A model generated the notes under the pieces. It was given only the letters and a program-made list of their open reading frames with translations. It searched no databases and was not told where the DNA came from. Both the position numbers and the translations under genes were made by a program. From contig NZ_CP108101.1 of the NCBI RefSeq assembly GCF_036195325.1, positions 7,440,001 to 7,504,000 on the forward strand: a DNA stretch of 64,000 nt. Reading direction: 5' to 3'. Below, in pieces: positions 1 to 8,325 of this stretch (position 1 is the stretch's first letter; every line of letters begins with the position of its first letter). The stretch comes from Streptomyces sp. NBC_00234 (GTDB lineage: Bacteria; Actinomycetota; Actinomycetes; Streptomycetales; Streptomycetaceae).

Positions 1-2403
1 AGCGGTACGTCCATGGCCACCCCGCACGTCGCGGGCGTGGCGGCGCTGCTCGCCGAGAAGCACCCCGACTGGAGCGGACAGCAGCTCAAGGACGGGCTGA
101 TGAGCACGTCCCAGCGGATCAGCGGCACGTCGTACGAGGTGGGTGCGGGCCGCGTGGACGTCCCGTCCGCGATCGCCGCGCAGATCACCGCGACCGGCAG
201 CGCCGACCTCGGCTTCACCCGCTGGCCCTACGAGGCGAACCAGCCGGTCACGAAGACACTGACCTACACCAACGCCTCCGACCAGCCGGTCACCCTGGAG
301 TTGACCGCCGAGGGCGCTCCCGCCGGCGTGGTCACCCTCGCCGACTCCACCCTGACCGTGCCCGCGCACGGCACCGCGCAGACCACGGTCACCGGTGACG
401 GCACCGCCGCACCCGTCGGCGCCACCTCCGGCCGGATCGTCGCCAAGGACGGCGGCACAGTGGTGGCGCACACGGCCTTCGGCCTGAGCAAGGAGGAGGA
501 GCGCTACACCCTCACCGTCCACGTCAAGGACCGCGACGGTGCCGCATCCGCCGCATACGTGGCTGTCAAGCAGCTGGCCAAGGACACGTCGGTCATCCCG
601 GCCTCGGTCGGCGAATCCGGCACGCTCAAGCTGCGCGTGAAGCCGGGCCTGTACTCCCTGTCCAGCTTCCTCGACGTGCACGGCAGCAAGGGCGAGGACT
701 CGCTCGGCCTCGGTCTGCTCACCGAGCCCGAGGTCACCATGGACCGTGACCGCGAAGTCACCCTCGACGGGACGAAGTTGCGGGAGATCCGGGCCGAGGT
801 GGACCAGCGGACCCAGACCCGTCAGCTGATCATGAGGTTCAACCGGGCCGCGAACGGCGCGTCCTTCACGGGGGGCGCGCAGGTCCCGCCGACGTACGAC
901 AGCATCTTCGCCGCGCCGACCCGCAAGCCCGCCACGGGCACCTTCGAGTACCGGACCGTCTGGCGGCTCGGCAAACCGCAACTCGATGTCGAAGCAGGCG
1001 GCCGGCGGCTGGGCGAGACGGCCGTCCAGTACGGATCGGACCTGTTCACCGGGCAGAAGCGGATGTCCCTGGTGGACGCGGGCACCGGAAGCCCCGCCGA
1101 CTACGACGGCAAGGACGTGACGGGCAACGCGGTCGTCGTGCGCCGCACCGACGCGATCACGCCCGCCGAGCTGGCCCAGAACGCGCAGGACGCGGGCGCC
1201 AAGGCCCTGTTCGTCACCGACGAGGTTCCGGGGCGGCTGATGGCCAACTTCAGCGGGGCCGGCGGGGCGACACGTCCGCTGTACATCGCGACGGTGAACG
1301 CGGCGGACGGGGCGCGACTGATCGAGGCCGCTCGGCTCGACCGGGGCGTGGAACTGACCGGCACCAGGTTCACGCCGTTCGTCTACGACCTCACCGAGGG
1401 GTACCCGGGGGCGATCCCCGCTGATGTGACGTACCGGCCGGAGAGGAGCGAACTGGCCGTCGTCAAGAACAAGTTCCACGCGACGAAGGCCGCCGACGGC
1501 GGCGAGTTCCGCTACTCGATCACCGATGCGTTCCCTGTCGGCCTGGGCTTCCAGGAGAAGATCAGGTTCCCCGCGGAGCGCACCGACTACATCAGCTCCG
1601 GTCCCGGCAAGCGCTGGCACGAGTCCATGTCCAACGGCCCGGGAGCCATGGAGGAGCGCAGTGGCGTCGTGCACTACCGTGCCGGCATGCGCTCCGGGGT
1701 CGACTGGTTCAAGCCGGTCTGGCACCCGTGGCTGGGCACCGGCCTCGGCTGGGGCCAGCAGCGAGCGGGCAACAACCTGCAGTTCAACACGCCCGGCTGG
1801 GGCGACTCAGGACCGGACCACACCGGGTTCGGCTATGTGTGGGATCACACCTCGATGACCCAGTTCACCGAGGTGTACGTGGATGGGGTGCGGGTTGACC
1901 GGCAGACCAGCTCGGGTGCGCACGCCCGGAACGTCAAGCCGACCGAGCAGGACTTCAAGGTCGTCACCGACACCACGCTGGACCCGGACGTCTGGCGGCT
2001 GGCCACGAAGGGCCACTCCGAATGGACCCTCAAGTCGTCCGCCACGCCGGCCGACCGGTGGACGTATCTGCCCATGCTCAACCTCGGATTCGACGTCGAC
2101 ACCGATCTGCACGGTGATGTGCGGGCCGGAATGCGGCTGGATCTCGGGATCTTCTCCGAGTACGTGAAGGGCGCGGCGGACACCGGGAAGATCACCGGCT
2201 CCACGCTGGAGGTCTCGTTCGACGACGGCGCGACGTGGACGTCCGTCGAACTCGACGGGGTACGCGGCAAGTCGGCGGCCTGGGGCGGCTCCGTGTGGGT
2301 GCCGAACGACGCACGGTACATCTCCGTACGGGCCTCTGCCGCCGACGACAAGGGTGGCTCGGTCCAACAGGAGATCATCCGCGCGGTCGGCGTGCGGAAG
2401 TAG
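1..2403 (+). CDS. Secreted S8 (subtilisin-like) serine protease, C-terminal part
   Basis: The window opens inside the gene, at the catalytic serine motif GTSMATPHVAG (codons 2-12 of the visible part). The Asp and His parts of the triad, the signal peptide and the start are outside the window. About 790 residues follow the Ser: an Ig-like beta region, a PA-like insert near residues 360-440 (PADYDGKDVTGNAVVVRR), and a long beta-rich tail. The same layout is seen in the complete protease at 29778-33167. The family cleaves peptides outside the cell. The stop is TAG at 2401-2403, followed by a hairpin at 2411-2446. The family call is firm; the substrate is unknown. Confidence 0.93.
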   Translation, partial: SGTSMATPHVAGVAALLAEKHPDWSGQQLKDGLMSTSQRISGTSYEVGAGRVDVPSAIAAQITATGSADLGFTRWPYEANQPVTKTLTYTNASDQPVTLELTAEGAPAGVVTLADSTLTVPAHGTAQTTVTGDGTAAPVGATSGRIVAKDGGTVVAHTAFGLSKEEERYTLTVHVKDRDGAASAAYVAVKQLAKDTSVIPASVGESGTLKLRVKPGLYSLSSFLDVHGSKGEDSLGLGLLTEPEVTMDRDREVTLDGTKLREIRAEVDQRTQTRQLIMRFNRAANGASFTGGAQVPPTYDSIFAAPTRKPATGTFEYRTVWRLGKPQLDVEAGGRRLGETAVQYGSDLFTGQKRMSLVDAGTGSPADYDGKDVTGNAVVVRRTDAITPAELAQNAQDAGAKALFVTDEVPGRLMANFSGAGGATRPLYIATVNAADGARLIEAARLDRGVELTGTRFTPFVYDLTEGYPGAIPADVTYRPERSELAVVKNKFHATKAADGGEFRYSITDAFPVGLGFQEKIRFPAERTDYISSGPGKRWHESMSNGPGAMEERSGVVHYRAGMRSGVDWFKPVWHPWLGTGLGWGQQRAGNNLQFNTPGWGDSGPDHTGFGYVWDHTSMTQFTEVYVDGVRVDRQTSSGAHARNVKPTEQDFKVVTDTTLDPDVWRLATKGHSEWTLKSSATPADRWTYLPMLNLGFDVDTDLHGDVRAGMRLDLGIFSEYVKGAADTGKITGSTLEVSFDDGATWTSVELDGVRGKSAAWGGSVWVPNDARYISVRASAADDKGGSVQQEIIRAVGVRK

Positions 2404-2410
2404 CCCTCCG

Positions 2411-2446
2411 GGTGGGAGCCGGGCCGTCGGAGGCCCGGTTCCCACC
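2411..2446 (+). terminator. Hairpin terminator after the S8 protease
   Basis: The arms 2411-2425 and 2432-2446 pair over 15 positions with one G-U pair and a 6-base loop, starting 8 bases after the stop codon. There is no U-run, which is usual for Streptomyces terminators. Confidence 0.6.
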
Positions 2447-2498
2447 TGCCGTGTACGGGATGCGGAGCGGCCTGTGCCTGGCATTCGTCGTCCACGGC

Positions 2499-2518
2499 GT
2501 GTACCGGGTCGTGATCAA
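2499..2518 (+). repeat. Left copy of a 20-bp inverted repeat pair
   Basis: GTGTACCGGGTCGTGATCAA matches the reverse complement of 4691-4710 at 18 of 20 positions. Weaker similarity continues on both sides. The pair brackets the TetR/DUF1772/DUF4267 genes. It may be a degenerate mobile-element end or a dispersed repeat. Confidence 0.5.
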
Positions 2519-2618
2519 AGAGCGTCGCAGCCTCCGGGGTGGGTTCCCCGTTCGAGGCGCGGGAGCCCGGCGAGCTGCGGCTGCGCCGTGTGGATGCCGA
2601 GTGACCGGAAGCGTTGCC

Positions 2619-2650
<32 letters not shown>

Positions 2651-2696
2651 CGGCGGGGGCCGAGGGCCCCAACTGCGTGCCCGCCGCGACGGTGTG

Positions 2697-3275
2697 TCAG
2701 ACCATGGCGAGCCGGTCCACCAACAGCTCCACCCTCGGCTCAGCGTCCTCGGGCAGCAGGCGGCCCGCTCGGGTCAGGGTCGCCAGGCCGTGCAGGGCCG
2801 CCCAGAACACCTCGGTGAACATTCCCGGGTGGACGCCGTCGCCGGCGACCTCGGTGAGGCACTCGAGCAGTGCGGCGAAGGCGTCCTTCAGCGGCTCGGG
2901 GGTGTCCTCCTGCGCGTACGCCAGGCCGCCGTCGAGCTGGAACAAGGCGTCGTAGACCGCCGGATGGCGCTCGGCGAAGTCGAGGTAGGCGCGGGCCAGG
3001 GCGGCGACCCGCTCGCGCGGTCCGTCCGCCGCGGAGGTCGCGGCACGCACCGCCGCGGCCAGCTCGGCGGCGCCCTCCAGGGCGACGGCGCCGATGATCT
3101 CGCGCTTGCCGCGGAAGTGGCTGTAGAGGACGGGCTGGCTGTATTCGATGCGCTCGGCGAGCCGGCGGGTGGTGACTGCGTCCCAGCCCTGCTGCTCGGC
3201 GAGTTCGCGGGCCGTCGCCACGATGAGGCGCTCGCGCTCCGCCCGTTCGCGCTCCTTGCGTTCCTTTACCGACAT
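2697..3275 (-). CDS. TetR/AcrR-family transcriptional repressor
   Basis: This 192-residue protein has a TetR N-terminal helix-turn-helix (RRLAERIEYSQPVLYSHF, about residues 37-54) after a charged start rich in Arg and Glu. The C-terminal half looks like the WHG ligand-binding type. It is divergent from the DUF1772 membrane gene at 3366. The 90-bp gap holds repeated CTAGC...GCTAG sites, so it probably represses itself and that neighbour. The ATG at 3273-3275 begins MSVKERKERERAER. The ligand is unknown. Confidence 0.87.
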   Translation of the reverse strand: MSVKERKERERAERERLIVATARELAEQQGWDAVTTRRLAERIEYSQPVLYSHFRGKREIIGAVALEGAAELAAAVRAATSAADGPRERVAALARAYLDFAERHPAVYDALFQLDGGLAYAQEDTPEPLKDAFAALLECLTEVAGDGVHPGMFTEVFWAALHGLATLTRAGRLLPEDAEPRVELLVDRLAMV

Positions 3276-3284
3276 GCATCGATC

Positions 3285-3348
3285 CTAGCACCGCTAGACA
3301 ACCGAGCGGCAGTAGTACTAGCGTTGCCTTATCAGCTAGCAACGCTAG
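3285..3348. promoter_or_regulatory. Probable TetR operator cluster
   Basis: Two near-identical palindromes, CTAGCACCGCTAG (3285-3297) and CTAGCAACGCTAG (3336-3348), and a half-site CTAGCGTTGC (3318-3327) lie between the divergent TetR and DUF1772 genes. Spacing and symmetry fit dimer binding. That the neighbouring TetR binds here is inference. Confidence 0.65.
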
Positions 3349-3365
3349 ATCCTGGAGGGGTCATC

Positions 3366-3812
3366 ATGCTCAACGCGCTCGAGGTCTTCACCACCGTGGT
3401 CGTCGGCCTGATGGTGGGGGTGGAGTTCTCCGTCGCCTTCGTCATGAACCGGATTCTGGACGCGCTTCCCGAGGACAGCGGCCAGCTCGGCCACGCCCAC
3501 GGCGGCCGGATGCTCGGCGCCCTGATGCCGTTCTGGTACATAGGCTCGCTCGTCCTCAGCGCGATCTGGGCCGTCGCCCGATGGCACCACCACGGCGCCG
3601 GACTCGTCGTCACCGCCGCCGGACTGCTCATCCTCAGCGTGGTCATGTCGATCCTGCTGCTCGTCCCGATCAACAACCGAAACAAGACCTGGACCCCCGA
3701 GAACCGGCCCGCCGACTGGAAGGAGCAGCTGGACCGCTGGAACCGCTTCCACTACATCCGCGTCGCCGTCCTCGTCGCCGCGTTCACCCTGCTGGTCGCC
3801 GCCCTCGCCTGA
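3366..3812 (+). CDS. DUF1772 (anthrone-oxygenase-like) membrane protein
   Basis: This 148-residue protein has four predicted membrane helices, near residues 5-25, 52-72, 76-98 and 129-147. It carries the family-type stretch VPINNRNKTW before the last helix. The family is similar to anthrone oxygenases, but most bacterial members have no proven reaction. An AGGAGGGG-like site (GGAGGGG, 3354-3360) precedes ATG 3366, which sets the start. It is divergent from the TetR gene at 2697 and shares its repeated palindromes, so it is likely TetR-repressed. Confidence 0.85.
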   Translation: MLNALEVFTTVVVGLMVGVEFSVAFVMNRILDALPEDSGQLGHAHGGRMLGALMPFWYIGSLVLSAIWAVARWHHHGAGLVVTAAGLLILSVVMSILLLVPINNRNKTWTPENRPADWKEQLDRWNRFHYIRVAVLVAAFTLLVAALA

Positions 3813-4136
3813 TGCCACGACTGCCCCGGCATGCACTGGTTCGCCCCTGTATGCCGACGGCTTCTGCCCCGTCGGGGTGAGCCGGAGAGGGCATCGGATT
3901 TCTGACCCCGCGGGCCGGGGCCGCGCCGGTGGCGCCATCCCCCCACGCCGCGGGGGCGTCTGACCACCGAAAACCCGACAGTCGGGAATGCGGCTGTCGC
4001 TCAGATCCCACAACTGCGATCCCGGCGAGCCGCGCCCCTCGATCGGCCGCGTTCACGCGGCCCGATCAGGCCCCACACGACTCGCCAAGCTCCACGAAGC
4101 TCACCAAGCTGACGACGATTCGCATGGAGAAGAACA
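3813..4136. other. Intergenic, one imperfect hairpin
   Basis: No gene is supported. GATCGGCCGCG (4041-4051) pairs with CGCGGCCCGATC (4056-4067) with one bulged base. It could end the DUF1772 transcript or regulate the next gene. Confidence 0.35.
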
Positions 4137-4562
4137 ATGTCGCTGAAGAAGATCAACACCGTCCTGGCCGCCGCCTTCATCCTCTTCATCCTCTGGTTCG
4201 GTACGGAGTACATCCTTAGCCCGGAGACGACGGCACCGGGCTACGGCCTGCCGAGTTGGCCGTCCGGCGACGGCGACGGCTTCCTGATCATCAAGGGAAT
4301 CCGCGACGTCGTCATGGCCCTGGTTCTGGGCATCCTGCTGGTGACGGGGCACCGCCGGGCGCTGGGCTGGGTGCTGCTGGTGGAAGCACTCGCCGCGTAC
4401 GGCGACATGGCCAACGTGCTGGCCCACCACGGCTCCGTGGCCACCGCGCTCGGCGTCCACTGCCTGACCGCGACACTGATGGTGGTCAACGGCCTGCTGA
4501 TCATGCGCGAGACCCGCGACGTCGCGGCAGTTCCGGCAACGCCCGCCCCGCAGCCCGCCTAG
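4137..4562 (+). CDS. DUF4267-like small membrane protein
   Basis: This 141-residue protein has four hydrophobic segments (about 8-24, 50-75, 80-98, 105-122). It has the pattern of small DUF4267 membrane proteins: a GxxYILSPE stretch after helix 1 and KGIRDVVMALVLG in helix 2. The family often sits beside TetR genes; its function is unknown. GGAGAAG (4124-4130) is well placed before ATG 4137. It is 324 bp downstream of the DUF1772 gene and probably has its own promoter. Confidence 0.8.
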   Translation: MSLKKINTVLAAAFILFILWFGTEYILSPETTAPGYGLPSWPSGDGDGFLIIKGIRDVVMALVLGILLVTGHRRALGWVLLVEALAAYGDMANVLAHHGSVATALGVHCLTATLMVVNGLLIMRETRDVAAVPATPAPQPA

Positions 4563-4690
4563 CGCGGATCGGGCCGTGATCAATCCGTGGGCTTCGCCCC
4601 GTTCCAGGCCCTGGCCCGGTACAGCTACCTCGCCGGCCTTCACCTGCGCGCCTCGATGATCTGGATCAAAGACCTCACCGGAGCGACTGA

Positions 4691-4710
4691 TTGATCACGA
4701 CCCGATACGC
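4691..4710 (-). repeat. Right copy of a 20-bp inverted repeat pair
   Basis: TTGATCACGACCCGATACGC is the inverted partner of 2499-2518 (18 of 20). Just before it, 4590-4692 reads as a short open stretch ending in TGA that could be a protein remnant, which I could not identify. Confidence 0.5.
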
Positions 4711-4738
4711 GCCCGGGCGTCGAGGTCTTGCTTGGACG

Positions 4739-5224
4739 TCAGTCCCATGAGTTGAAGAGCAGTCCGCCCAATGTGGTGATGCCGTACAAGCGAACTTCGC
4801 GCCATTCGCCCTGGGTGAGGACCGAGGTGTCGATGTCCGAGAGCGGAAGAGTGAGCCGCGCGCGGTCAAGCAGGACAAACCCCAGGTCGGCAAAGGCATG
4901 GGCCCATGGTGGCGGTGCGAGGAACTCGTCGGTGTACCAGTCCCGGCGTCGCTGAGCGAATGCGATCCAGGGATGGTGGGCGTGACACAGGATGACGCAC
5001 TCGCCTGTGCCCTCGATGACCGTCGCGGTGTGAAACGTACGGGGATACGTCTGTTCCTCTGTCTCGCCCACATGGCCTTTGGCCACCCGGGCGGCTGCAT
5101 ACAGCGCTGCCCGGAACGTCCGCTGGTCGGTTTCCGGTAGCGGCCCGTCCTTCGGCCGGAAGAAGCCCGTGGCGCCTCGGGGCAGTGTGAACGCTGTGTC
5201 CTTGTCTACGGCCATGTGGCTCAT
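4739..5224 (-). CDS. Hypothetical protein
   Basis: This 161-residue soluble protein has ordinary Streptomyces codon use. I do not recognise the family. It has no signal peptide or membrane helix. A central run (ECVILCHAHHPWIAFAQRR, about residues 73-91) and the C-terminal TTLGGLLFNSWD look conserved-like. The start could be ATG 5224 or the in-frame ATG at 5215 (MAVDKD); neither has a strong ribosome site. It ends close to the inverted repeat at 4691-4710 and stands alone. Confidence 0.62.
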   Translation of the reverse strand: MSHMAVDKDTAFTLPRGATGFFRPKDGPLPETDQRTFRAALYAAARVAKGHVGETEEQTYPRTFHTATVIEGTGECVILCHAHHPWIAFAQRRRDWYTDEFLAPPPWAHAFADLGFVLLDRARLTLPLSDIDTSVLTQGEWREVRLYGITTLGGLLFNSWD

Positions 5225-5788
5225 TCTGCCGAGGAGAAGCCCTGGCGACGTCTCACCTGTGCTGTGAGCGGCTGCTTCGTGCAGTTCGCCGAGGCTTCCT
5301 CCCTTTCTTGTGGTGGGACGGGCGAGTACGGGCCTCGCCCGTGGCGAGGACCCGGCCCCGCATGGTGACGGATGGCCAGGCGGCGGTTCTTCGAGCCGGG
5401 TGGCCGCCCCGGACAGGGGCGCGTCGGTTTGGGTGCACCGGCTGGGGAGCCGGTCTTCGTACGGAGGTGCCTGAACCCCCGCCGCACGCGGGCGGGTGTG
5501 AGACCGTCCGGTCGGCTGGCCTATCCCGCAGGACGCCCTGATACGCGAGACTCACGACGTGTGTCGTGCCAGGCGGTGGCATACGGACCGGCGGTTGGGT
5601 AAGCGCCTGGCGGCCGTGCAGGGCGGGGTGGCGGCTCCGAGCCAACGGCGGGAGTCGAGGGGGCTGTGGCACTTGGGTGTGGCCCGGCCGGCGCAACGCC
5701 CTCGTATGCGTCATCGGGGCCTGCAGCGCGACCGCGGGGCTGCCCGCATACGTCGCGCGAGGCGAGTCGCTTCCGGTCGCGCTCAGGA
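5225..5788. other. Intergenic, no supported gene
   Basis: Open frames exist on both strands, but their composition is Arg/Pro-rich, typical of spurious high-GC frames. I see no ribosome site, domain or clear repeat. Confidence 0.5.
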
Positions 5789-6901
5789 TCACGACAGCGT
5801 GGGTGGGCGCTCGATCGCGATCATGGCGGCGTCGTCACCCAAGCGTCCGCCGACGTGGTCGAGCAGATCGCCCCGAAGGCGGCGGAGGAATGCGTCGGGG
5901 TTGCTCTCGGTCCACCCCGTGATGCGCTCGATGAGCCGATAGAAGGCACCGGAGGAGTCGCGGGCCTCGATTACTCCGTCGGTGTAGAGCAGCAGGAAGT
6001 CCCCTGCCTCGAAGGAGAAGGTGTCGACGCGGTAGCTGGGGCGTGTCAGTTCACCGAGGCCCAGCGGAGGAGCCGGCTGGGAGGCATCGATCGTCCGGGC
6101 TCGACCGTTGCGCAGCACGATCGGCGGAGGGTGCCCGCAGCTGATCATGTGGACCTCGTCGCCCCGGTCGGGGATGTCCAGAACGGCGGCGGTGATGAAG
6201 GTTTCTCCGGTCCGGTCCGTCTCTCCCGGTTCGGACAGGCCCCAGCACACGCTTCCATCGAGATAGGTGACGAGTTCGGCCAGAGTTGCCTGGCGGTGGG
6301 CGGCGGCCCGGAACGCCCCGAGCAGCAGGGCGGCGTCACCGACGGCGGTCATGCCTTTGCCCCGAACGTCACCGATGATCAGCCGGGTGCCGGAGCCGGC
6401 GCGTACGGCCGCATACAAATCACCGCCGATCTGCGCCTCGGCCTCGGCGGCGAGATAGGCAGAGGCGACCTTCAGCGGTCCGATCCGCGTGGGCAGTGGC
6501 CGGAGAACGACGCGCTGAGCGGTCTCGGCCACGTATCTCACTTGCATGAGTTCATTCGCACGGCGCTCCCGCAGTACGCAGAAGACCACGAGGCTCGATC
6601 CGACCAGGACCAGGGCGGCGATCTGCGCCTGGTGGTTCGCCGAGAACAGGTTGTCCCGATCGCGCAGCACCGCGATGACCCCCTGGGCCACCACCGCGAG
6701 GGCGGCGACCAGCCCCGTCCCCCAGGGGCCGGCGAACGATGCGGTGACCGCCGGTGCTGCGACCAGCAAAGGACCCAGGTGGATATCGGGCGGCGCGAGA
6801 ACGTCGACCACGACAACAGCCACCATCAGCGCGATCGGGACGGCCGCCAGCCCACGACTCCCTTTGAACCATCGTCGAGGACCGGCGAAGCGATGCGACA
6901 C
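5789..6901 (-). CDS. Membrane PP2C (SpoIIE-type) serine phosphatase
   Basis: This 370-residue protein has about four N-terminal membrane helices (residues 18-115) and then a SpoIIE/PP2C phosphatase domain (about 135-365). Metal-binding acidic motifs are visible: IGGDLYAAV, IGDVRGKGMTAVGDAA, LLLYTDGVIEARD and GDDAAMIAI. The family removes phosphate from Ser on anti-anti-sigma or other proteins. No anti-sigma or STAS gene is adjacent, so its partner is elsewhere. A second phosphatase with similar layout is at 28298-29443. Confidence 0.9.
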   Translation of the reverse strand: MSHRFAGPRRWFKGSRGLAAVPIALMVAVVVVDVLAPPDIHLGPLLVAAPAVTASFAGPWGTGLVAALAVVAQGVIAVLRDRDNLFSANHQAQIAALVLVGSSLVVFCVLRERRANELMQVRYVAETAQRVVLRPLPTRIGPLKVASAYLAAEAEAQIGGDLYAAVRAGSGTRLIIGDVRGKGMTAVGDAALLLGAFRAAAHRQATLAELVTYLDGSVCWGLSEPGETDRTGETFITAAVLDIPDRGDEVHMISCGHPPPIVLRNGRARTIDASQPAPPLGLGELTRPSYRVDTFSFEAGDFLLLYTDGVIEARDSSGAFYRLIERITGWTESNPDAFLRRLRGDLLDHVGGRLGDDAAMIAIERPPTLS

Positions 6902-7140
6902 CCCTCCTCTCTACACCTGTCCTTACCGACGCGCATGAGCAGGCAAAGAGACCGGTGCGAGGGAGGGGGGCCTTCAGCAGAGCCTTGAAGACGCCCGACA
7001 GCTGACGACCGCCTCACGGCTGGGCATCGAGCGGCACGTCGAAGTGTCCCCCCCTGTGGAGTCGGCGGACGTGTGCTGCGCGCCACCGCCTGTGCAGTTG
7101 CGGGAGAATCCTTGGCCCATTATTTACCTTGGGCATTAGC

Positions 7141-8094
7141 CTCGCGCTTTCACGCGGCTGGGTGTCCGATGCATGATCGGAAACGCGAAGAGTGCTCCTG
7201 ACCTGTAACGATGGGACTTGTCTAGGGTCCGGGTCGTCGCGTGAAAGAAGCACTCCTCAGGTGAAGAAGCGTATCGGGTCCTATCCGCGTGTCCGCATCG
7301 AGGGCGGTGGCCGGGCGGTGGTCTCCCAGGCCGGAGGGGTGCTTCTGGTCGAGACGGTCCGCAAGGGCGGCCTGGACGCCGCGATATCGGCGGCGCTCGC
7401 GCCGTCGCGGCGGCCTCGGGCGGTGCATGGTCCGGGGAAGATCCTGCTGGACGTGGCCCTGGCGGTCGCGCTGGGCGGGGACTGCCTCGCGGATGTCGCG
7501 ATGCTGCGGGCCGAACGGCCGTGTTCGGGCCGGTGGCCTCCGACCCGACCGTCTCCCGGCTCATCGACAAGCTCGCCGTGGGCGGGCCGAAGACTCTGAC
7601 CGCGATCCGGTCGGCGCGGGCCGAAGTGCGAGAGCGGGTCTGGAAGTTGGCTGGCTCCTCGTCGCCGGACGCGGGCGGTCAGGTGATCGTGGACCTGGAC
7701 GGGGTGCTGGTCCTGGCTCACTCCGACAAGCAGGACGCGGCCGCTACCTGGAAGAAGTCCTACGGACATCATCCGCTGATGGGTTTCGTCGACCACGGAC
7801 GCGGCGGCACCGGGGAGCCGGTGGCCGCGCTGCTACGGCCCGGGAACGCGGGCAGCAACACCGCATTCAGCAGTCACTGGCCCTGGACCGACGTGATCAC
7901 AGGCGCGATCCAGCGACTCGACGCACTCCCGAATCCTGGATGACCAGCAGCAACGGCCCGTCCCGACGAACTCGAACCACTCACCGGAGCCGTGGAACCC
8001 GACGCGACAGCCGGGTCATCGTCCTACCCGTCACCGACCCGACAAGCCGAAACGGACCGCCGGAGAATCCGACGGCCCGGCACGAAAGATCGAG
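7141..8094 (+). mobile_element. IS1380-type element, copy 1, internally deleted
   Basis: This 954-bp element is nearly identical to copy 2 (13799-15455) at both ends, but lacks 692 bp (copy 2 positions 14523-15214; junction at 7864/7865). It also lacks 11 bp near the right end. Ends are CTCGCGCTTTC and its imperfect inverse GAAAGATCGAG. Flanks ATTAGC and GCTAGT share only TAG, so there is no clean target duplication. It keeps both ends and could only move with transposase supplied in trans. Confidence 0.87.
7261..7943 (+). pseudogene. IS1380-type DDE transposase, frameshifted and internally deleted
   Basis: The frame starts at GTG 7261 (VKKRIGSYPRVRIEGGG). A one-base loss near 7514-7520 shifts it: reading resumes at 7521 with FGPVASDPTVSRLIDKLA. 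It continues through VIVDLDGVLVLAHS, which holds the first catalytic Asp. After GNAGSNTA the gene jumps to its last 28 residues. About 230 codons, including the second Asp and Glu regions, are gone. The same frameshift is in copy 2. No active enzyme can be made. Confidence 0.85.
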
Positions 8095-8325
8095 GCTAGT
8101 AGAGCGTGGCCACCTCATCACACGCCTCTGACATCACTATCGGTGAGATCCCCACAGAGAGTGGACCAGAGCCGGCAGTCGTGGACAAAGCCACTGCAGC
8201 CCTCGTCGGCGTGGGTGTGGTCGCACAGGCAGGTGCACCGCTTGTGGTCGACTTCCCAGCCCAGTCCGGTAGGGCCGTCGCCCAGGAGCCGGATCAGGTC
8301 GGGACACGGGGGCCGGGTTGGTTTC

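Noticed and set aside
5666-6988. 440-codon plus frame
   Set aside because: Antisense to the PP2C phosphatase, whose motifs are clear.
7192-7599. Programmed frameshift in the IS transposase
   Set aside because: No slippery run of A or T is present at the site, and IS1380 transposases are normally one frame; a simple base loss is likelier.
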